Shown here in pieces: positions 34,718-38,264 of a stretch of DNA of 38,264 nt. Where the stretch lies: positions 1 through 38,264 of the forward strand of contig JAAYBF010000052.1 of NCBI GenBank assembly GCA_012718975.1, read 5' to 3'. The DNA comes from Solirubrobacterales bacterium. GTDB taxonomy: Bacteria > Actinomycetota > Thermoleophilia > Solirubrobacterales > Thermoleophilaceae. The position numbers and the translations under genes are program-made. The stretch's first letter is position 1. Each line of letters starts with the position of its first letter. The notes below the pieces were generated by a model. It searched no databases. It saw nothing but the letters and a program-made list of their open reading frames with translations, and was not told the DNA's origin.

Positions 34718-34735
34718 AAAAATCCCCGCTATCAT
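34703..34735 (+). promoter_or_regulatory. A+T-rich promoter region with imperfect inverted repeat before ATPase gene
   Basis: GATACCCGCGGAT (34703-34715), a run of A, and ATCCCCGCTATC (34722-34733) form an imperfect inverted repeat that includes the stop codon of the upstream gene. TATCAT (34730-34735) ends 6 nt before the ATG at 34742 and could be a -10 box. The structure may be an operator or may terminate the preceding transcript. The run of A+T bases is unlike anything else on this side of the window. Confidence 0.5.
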
Positions 34736-34741
34736 ATCTGG

Positions 34742-36151
34742 ATGGCCTTCCTCGACCGCGCCGAGGATCTCGCGGTCCTCGAGGACAACTGGGACGCGAC
34801 CGACGCCCGCTTCTTCGTCATGTGGGGTCGCCGTCGCGTCGGCAAGACCGAGCTGCTGAGCAGGTTCGCGGCGGGCAGGAGGGCCCTGCACTTCGAGGCC
34901 ACCGACACGACGGACCGCGACCAGCTCCGCGACCTCGGAGCTGAGCTGGCGCGCGTCTCCGGCGACCCCTTGCTCGCGGCCCAGCCGCTCGAGAGTTGGG
35001 ATGCCGCCCTCGCGGCGATCGAGCGCTTCGCGGCCGAGGCTCGAACCGCCGTGATCTTCGACGAGTTCCAGTACCTCGTACGCCGCAGCCCGGATCTCGA
35101 GAGCACGCTGAATCGCTGGTGGCGTCAGCGTGGCCGCGATCTCCCGCTGATGCTCGTCATCGCCGGTAGCGAGGTGTCGTTCTTCGAGCGCGACGTACTC
35201 GGCGGCCAGATGTACGGCCGGCGCACCGGGCAGTGGCAGGTGCGGCCGTTCGGGCATCGCGAGGCGGCCCTCTTCACGCCCGGCTACGCGCCCGAGGACC
35301 TGGTGCGGACCTTCGCCGTCTTCGGCGGCATGCCCTACTACCTCGAGCGCCTCGACGACACCGTTCCGGTCGGCGAGAACATCCTGCGGCTCGTCCTACG
35401 GCGGGACGGGTTCCTCCACGAGGAGGCAGAGCTGCTGCTGCGCCAGGAGCTGGACGACCCCACGCTCTACTTCTCGGTCCTGCGCGCGATCGCCAACGGC
35501 CGCACGCGCAACAGCGAGATCGCCGACTGGGCGCGGGTGAGCCCCGCCCGCGCGACCCAGCTGACCGGCGTGCTCGAGCGGCTCGCCCTGGTTGAGCAGC
35601 GCCGGCCGGTCACGGCCACCGCCCGCTCCAAGAAGACCCGCTACGCCATTCGCGACGGCTTCCTCAATTTCTACTTCCGCTTCGTCGATCCGCACCGCTC
35701 CCGGCTGCTCACCCGCGCCGGGGCCGACCAGCACCTCGATCAGACCGTCCTGCCGCAGCTCGACCGCTTTACGTCGAAGCCGACCTGGGAGGCGATCTGC
35801 CGCGATCACGTCGCGGCCGTCGAGGATGTGGCGGCGGTCGGCTCCTGGTGGGGGCAGGTCCCGATAGGGAACGGGCGGCGGACGGAGGAGCGCGAGATCG
35901 ACATCGTCGCCGTCGACGGCAAGGGGACGGTCGTGGCGGTAGGCAGCTGCAAGTGGACCAACGCCGAGGTCGGCGTGGACGAGTTGCGCCTGCTCGACCG
36001 CCTCACCGCGGCCCTGCCCGGGGCGGACAGCGCCCAGCGCCCGACCGCCTTCCTCTTCTCGCGGTCGGGGTTCAGCCGTGAGCTGACACGGCTGGCCGCC
36101 GTCGACCCCGACCGCGTGCGCCTGCTGCGGCCCGCAGACCTCTACGCCTGA
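34742..36151 (+). CDS. AAA-type ATPase with DUF234-like C-terminus (archaeal ATPase family)
   Basis: The protein has 469 residues. The P-loop GRRRVGKT is at 29-36, and the Walker B VIFDEFQ at 104-110. FAVFGGMPYYLERLD is the family's conserved GGxPxYL motif. After a winged-helix region (TRNSEIADWARVSPARATQLTGVLERLALV) comes LNFYFRFVDPHRSRL and then a C-terminal WWGQVPIGNGRR...EREIDIVAVDGKGTVVAVGSCKW. That last part has the E-x-D-I...SCKW spacing of a PD-(D/E)xK nuclease-like DUF234 domain. Function is unproven for the family; links to mobile or defence DNA are suspected. It does not belong to the polysaccharide pathway. Confidence 0.85.
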   Translation: MAFLDRAEDLAVLEDNWDATDARFFVMWGRRRVGKTELLSRFAAGRRALHFEATDTTDRDQLRDLGAELARVSGDPLLAAQPLESWDAALAAIERFAAEARTAVIFDEFQYLVRRSPDLESTLNRWWRQRGRDLPLMLVIAGSEVSFFERDVLGGQMYGRRTGQWQVRPFGHREAALFTPGYAPEDLVRTFAVFGGMPYYLERLDDTVPVGENILRLVLRRDGFLHEEAELLLRQELDDPTLYFSVLRAIANGRTRNSEIADWARVSPARATQLTGVLERLALVEQRRPVTATARSKKTRYAIRDGFLNFYFRFVDPHRSRLLTRAGADQHLDQTVLPQLDRFTSKPTWEAICRDHVAAVEDVAAVGSWWGQVPIGNGRRTEEREIDIVAVDGKGTVVAVGSCKWTNAEVGVDELRLLDRLTAALPGADSAQRPTAFLFSRSGFSRELTRLAAVDPDRVRLLRPADLYA

Positions 36152-36189
36152 CGGCTGGCGCGTGCTCCCCGGCCGCGTGCGACGTTGGC

Positions 36190-36209
36190 TCCGGGTTGCC
36201 GCTCCCGGA
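36190..36209. terminator. possible hairpin between convergent ATPase and glycoside hydrolase genes
   Basis: TCCGGG (36190-36195), an 8-nt loop and CCCGGA (36204-36209) form a 6-bp stem in the 75-nt convergent gap. There is no T-tract. It is the best terminator candidate in the gap. Confidence 0.3.
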
Positions 36210-36226
36210 CTTCGGCGCTCGCTCCC

Positions 36227-38011
36227 TCACCCTCCGAGCCCGAAAGCAAAGGAGTAGTCCACGCTCGTTCCCGAGTTCGACAGCTGCCACAGCGCAGACA
36301 CCTTCTTGAACACGCCGATCCGCTCGACACTGTTTCCGTTCCAGTCCCCTGCGACCGGAGCATGGATGAACGACCCGTAGTTGTACTGGTAGGTCGGGCT
36401 GCCGTTCGTGTTCGAGTCGCGCAGGAACCACATCCCGTTGGACGGGCTGAAGACCCCGACGGTGTCGGTGCCGTCGCCGTTCCAGTCTCCGGCGACCGGA
36501 ATGTGTCCCGGTCCGCCGAAGTTGACGAAGATGTTTGGGCTTCCGTTGGTGTTGGAGTTCCGGAGTTGCCACATCCCGGTGGAGGGAGTGAAGACGCCGA
36601 CGGTGTCGGTCCCATCGCCGTTCCAGTCCCCGACCACAGGGAGGTGCCCGGCGCCCCCATAGTTGACGTAGTGGTTGGGGCTGCCGTTCGTGTTCGAGTC
36701 GCGGAGGTACCACATGGCAGTGGAAGGCCTGAAGACGCCGATGGTGTCGGTCCCATCGCCGTTCCAGTCGCCAGCGACGGGAATGTCACCCGTGGCGCCG
36801 AAGTTGACATAGTGGTCGGGGCTACCGCTGCTGTTGGCGTCGCGGAGGTACCACATGGCGGTGGAGGGTCTGAAGACCCCGATGGTGTCGGTGCTGTCGC
36901 CGTTCCAGTCGCCCGCGACCGCACGGTCCTCTCCGAGCGCCGGGTCGCAGTCCGCGTGCAGCGCGTTGTCGCCGTGCGTTGCTGCACACCACGTGTACCA
37001 AGCTGGTCTGCGGTCCAGCGTCGACTCCATGAGCGCGGTGTCCCAGGTCGAACTGTGGTCTCGCATGTGGTAGTAGGCGATCTTGGCGACCCGGTCATGG
37101 CTCGCGAGCGAGCACGGCGAAGACGATGGACATGACGCCTGACCGCGGCTGATCCACCCAACGCGAGCGTTCTGGGTAGTCAAGTTCGGGCTGGCGTGCG
37201 CGCCGACCTCCGTTACCCAGATCGACTTGCCACTTGGCACGATGGCCGCATAATCGTTGGTTGTTGCCAGGCTCTGGGCGGCGGCACCGGCATATGGGTG
37301 AAAGGCTGCCACGTGTCCCCACCCACCGCCGGCGTTCTTGTAGTTGGTCACGTACGTGGCCCACGCGCCGGTCTCGTCGTTGAAATCGGGTGATGTCCAG
37401 ATCGCGGTCGGGTCGTAGTATCCGACGACCTCGGCGAGGCTGGCCTGATACGCGACGAGCGTGTTGAACGGAATCGCGCCGATGGTCGAGGCGGACGTCT
37501 TCCACAGGTTGGGCTCGTTGGCTCCGCCCCACACGTCTACGTCGTCGGCGAACTCCTGAACAACCTTGGCGATCTCGATCTCATAGCGGGTTGGGGTGGG
37601 GACGTAGCCACCGGTTCCCGCGTTCGACGGCTCGTTGGCGCGCAACGTCAGGACGATCTGCTCGACGCCCTGTGTCCGTGCTTTGTCGATCAGCGCATGG
37701 GTGCGCGTTACCCAGGCGGCTCGCTCCAAAGCCGCTTGTGCCTCGGCGGGAGTTGGGTTGGAGGGGGCCGCCTCGAGTGCGTTCCAGATGATCTGGAGGC
37801 GATAGAGCTTAGGACGTAGACGAGCGAAACGCTCGTCCAGGTTGAGCGACGCATTCGGGTTCGCCCAGTTCGTCTCGTCGTCGGCGATGAACAGTCCGTA
37901 GCCGTTTCGCGGCGTGTCGGCCTTGGCCTGCACCGCGATGGTCCCTGACACGGTGAGCGCCACGAACAGGGCGCTGATCGCGCGCACGCTTCGCGCGCGC
38001 TTGGCATTCAT
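36227..38011 (-). CDS. secreted glycoside hydrolase-like protein with five C-terminal 47-residue repeats
   Basis: The protein has 594 residues. A signal peptide of about 30 residues (basic start, hydrophobic core, VQAKA cleavage) precedes a TIM-barrel-like region from about 40 to 340. It contains WGGANEPNLW, with the Asn-Glu acid/base pattern of clan GH-A, and IWVTEVGAHA, a candidate nucleophile Glu. Residues 365-594 are five tandem repeats of 47 residues. Each begins VAGDWNGDGTD, a Ca-binding-like Asp/Asn loop as in FG-GAP or VCBS modules; the last is shorter. It may degrade or trim the polysaccharide or bind it at the surface. The ATG at 38011 is fixed by GGAGGG about 9 nt upstream. Confidence 0.82.
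   Translation of the reverse strand: MNAKRARSVRAISALFVALTVSGTIAVQAKADTPRNGYGLFIADDETNWANPNASLNLDERFARLRPKLYRLQIIWNALEAAPSNPTPAEAQAALERAAWVTRTHALIDKARTQGVEQIVLTLRANEPSNAGTGGYVPTPTRYEIEIAKVVQEFADDVDVWGGANEPNLWKTSASTIGAIPFNTLVAYQASLAEVVGYYDPTAIWTSPDFNDETGAWATYVTNYKNAGGGWGHVAAFHPYAGAAAQSLATTNDYAAIVPSGKSIWVTEVGAHASPNLTTQNARVGWISRGQASCPSSSPCSLASHDRVAKIAYYHMRDHSSTWDTALMESTLDRRPAWYTWCAATHGDNALHADCDPALGEDRAVAGDWNGDSTDTIGVFRPSTAMWYLRDANSSGSPDHYVNFGATGDIPVAGDWNGDGTDTIGVFRPSTAMWYLRDSNTNGSPNHYVNYGGAGHLPVVGDWNGDGTDTVGVFTPSTGMWQLRNSNTNGSPNIFVNFGGPGHIPVAGDWNGDGTDTVGVFSPSNGMWFLRDSNTNGSPTYQYNYGSFIHAPVAGDWNGNSVERIGVFKKVSALWQLSNSGTSVDYSFAFGLGG
36230..36919 (-). repeat. 141-bp coding repeats, five units
   Basis: Four full 141-bp units and one shorter unit encode the 47-residue repeats (residues 365-411, 412-458, 459-505, 506-552 and 553-594). 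Units 1 and 2 are the most similar to each other and unit 5 has diverged most. DNA identity is high enough for slippage or unequal recombination to change unit number. Confidence 0.85.
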
Positions 38012-38122
38012 GAACACGTTCCCTCCGGGTCCTCCACGCTGGGCCAGTTGCGCCTGCGACCGTACCATCGCGGCCAGCGTACGTGCGCCGGTCAGCATGA
38101 ATTAAGGGCTCTGTGCGTGAAA

Positions 38123-38264
38123 CTACGCCGCCGCCCTCAACGCCTCCCGCAGCCCCCGCTCGACCTCCTCCGCCGCGTCGTCCCACGACGCCGCGGCGGT
38201 GAACGCCACCCCCGCGTCCGAGCGCGCGAGCCAGGCGTCCTCGTCGTCGAGCAGCCGCTCGACC
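38123..38264 (-). CDS. C-terminal end of a GT4-like glycosyltransferase, truncated by window edge
   Basis: On the minus strand the frame is open from the window end to a TAG at 38123-38125, leaving 47 residues. They read VERLLDDEDAWLARSDAG and then ASWDDAAEEVERGLREAL, the usual last two helices of GT4 enzymes (W-D/E-A...v-x-L). The start and the catalytic domains are outside the window. The gene is followed at 112 nt by the secreted hydrolase gene on the same strand. Confidence 0.65.
   Translation of the reverse strand, partial: VERLLDDEDAWLARSDAGVAFTAAASWDDAAEEVERGLREALRAAA

Noticed and set aside
36230-36919. CRISPR-like array
   Set aside because: The regular spacing comes from 141-bp coding repeats with no separate spacers, inside one ORF.

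Overview
This window is a dense surface-polysaccharide biosynthesis locus from a very G+C-rich bacterium, almost certainly an actinomycete in the broad sense. The support is the extreme G+C, frequent GTG/TTG starts, tightly coupled ORFs, and many start codons placed 6-9 nt behind a TANNNT -10 box, as in leaderless actinobacterial transcription. The gene families (DUF2142, DUF2304, many GT2/GT4 enzymes) would fit the Solirubrobacterales/Thermoleophilia, but there is no rRNA or other marker gene, so the class is only a guess. No tRNA, rRNA, CRISPR array, transposase or replication origin was seen.

Left part (1-14.6 kb, highest G+C): a partial glycosyltransferase; a multispanning membrane protein; a coupled minus-strand block of methyltransferase, GT4, GT-A-like protein and GT2; a GT4 on the plus strand; a minus-strand block of pyruvyltransferase, GT2 and a divergent glycosyltransferase-like protein; a QueC-like PP-loop protein and a GT4 on the plus strand; then an acyltransferase-3 and a WecG/TagA/CpsF transferase on the minus strand. 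These genes would assemble and decorate (methyl, acyl, ketal-pyruvyl) an exported glycan. Three of them carry in-frame palindromic insertions.

Middle (14.6-16.3 kb): a small accessory island of lower G+C. It holds an HTH protein with a near-perfect TTGACA promoter, a decayed remnant of a GDP-L-fucose synthase gene, and a coupled gene pair whose first member resembles the TumE/DUF6516 toxin family.

Right part (16.3-34.7 kb): a second polysaccharide cluster with two Wzx-type flippases, an intact GDP-L-fucose synthase (fcl), a DPM1-like GT2 with a DUF2304 partner, several GT2/GT4 enzymes and a methyltransferase. A four-gene operon follows: an RmlD-like reductase, a UDP-GlcNAc 4,6-dehydratase/5-epimerase, a 2-epimerase, and a secreted D-glucuronyl C5-epimerase-like protein. 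It should make a UDP-2-acetamido-2,6-dideoxy-L-hexose (L-FucNAc or, more likely, L-QuiNAc) and modify a uronic-acid polymer. GDP-mannose 4,6-dehydratase (gmd) and a DUF2142 membrane protein come next. Together gmd and fcl give GDP-L-fucose. No Wzy polymerase or initiating phosphoglycosyltransferase was recognised.

Right end (34.7-38.3 kb): an AAA-type ATPase with a DUF234-like nuclease end behind an A+T-rich promoter, a secreted clan-A-like glycoside hydrolase with five 47-residue C-terminal repeats, and the 3' end of another glycosyltransferase.
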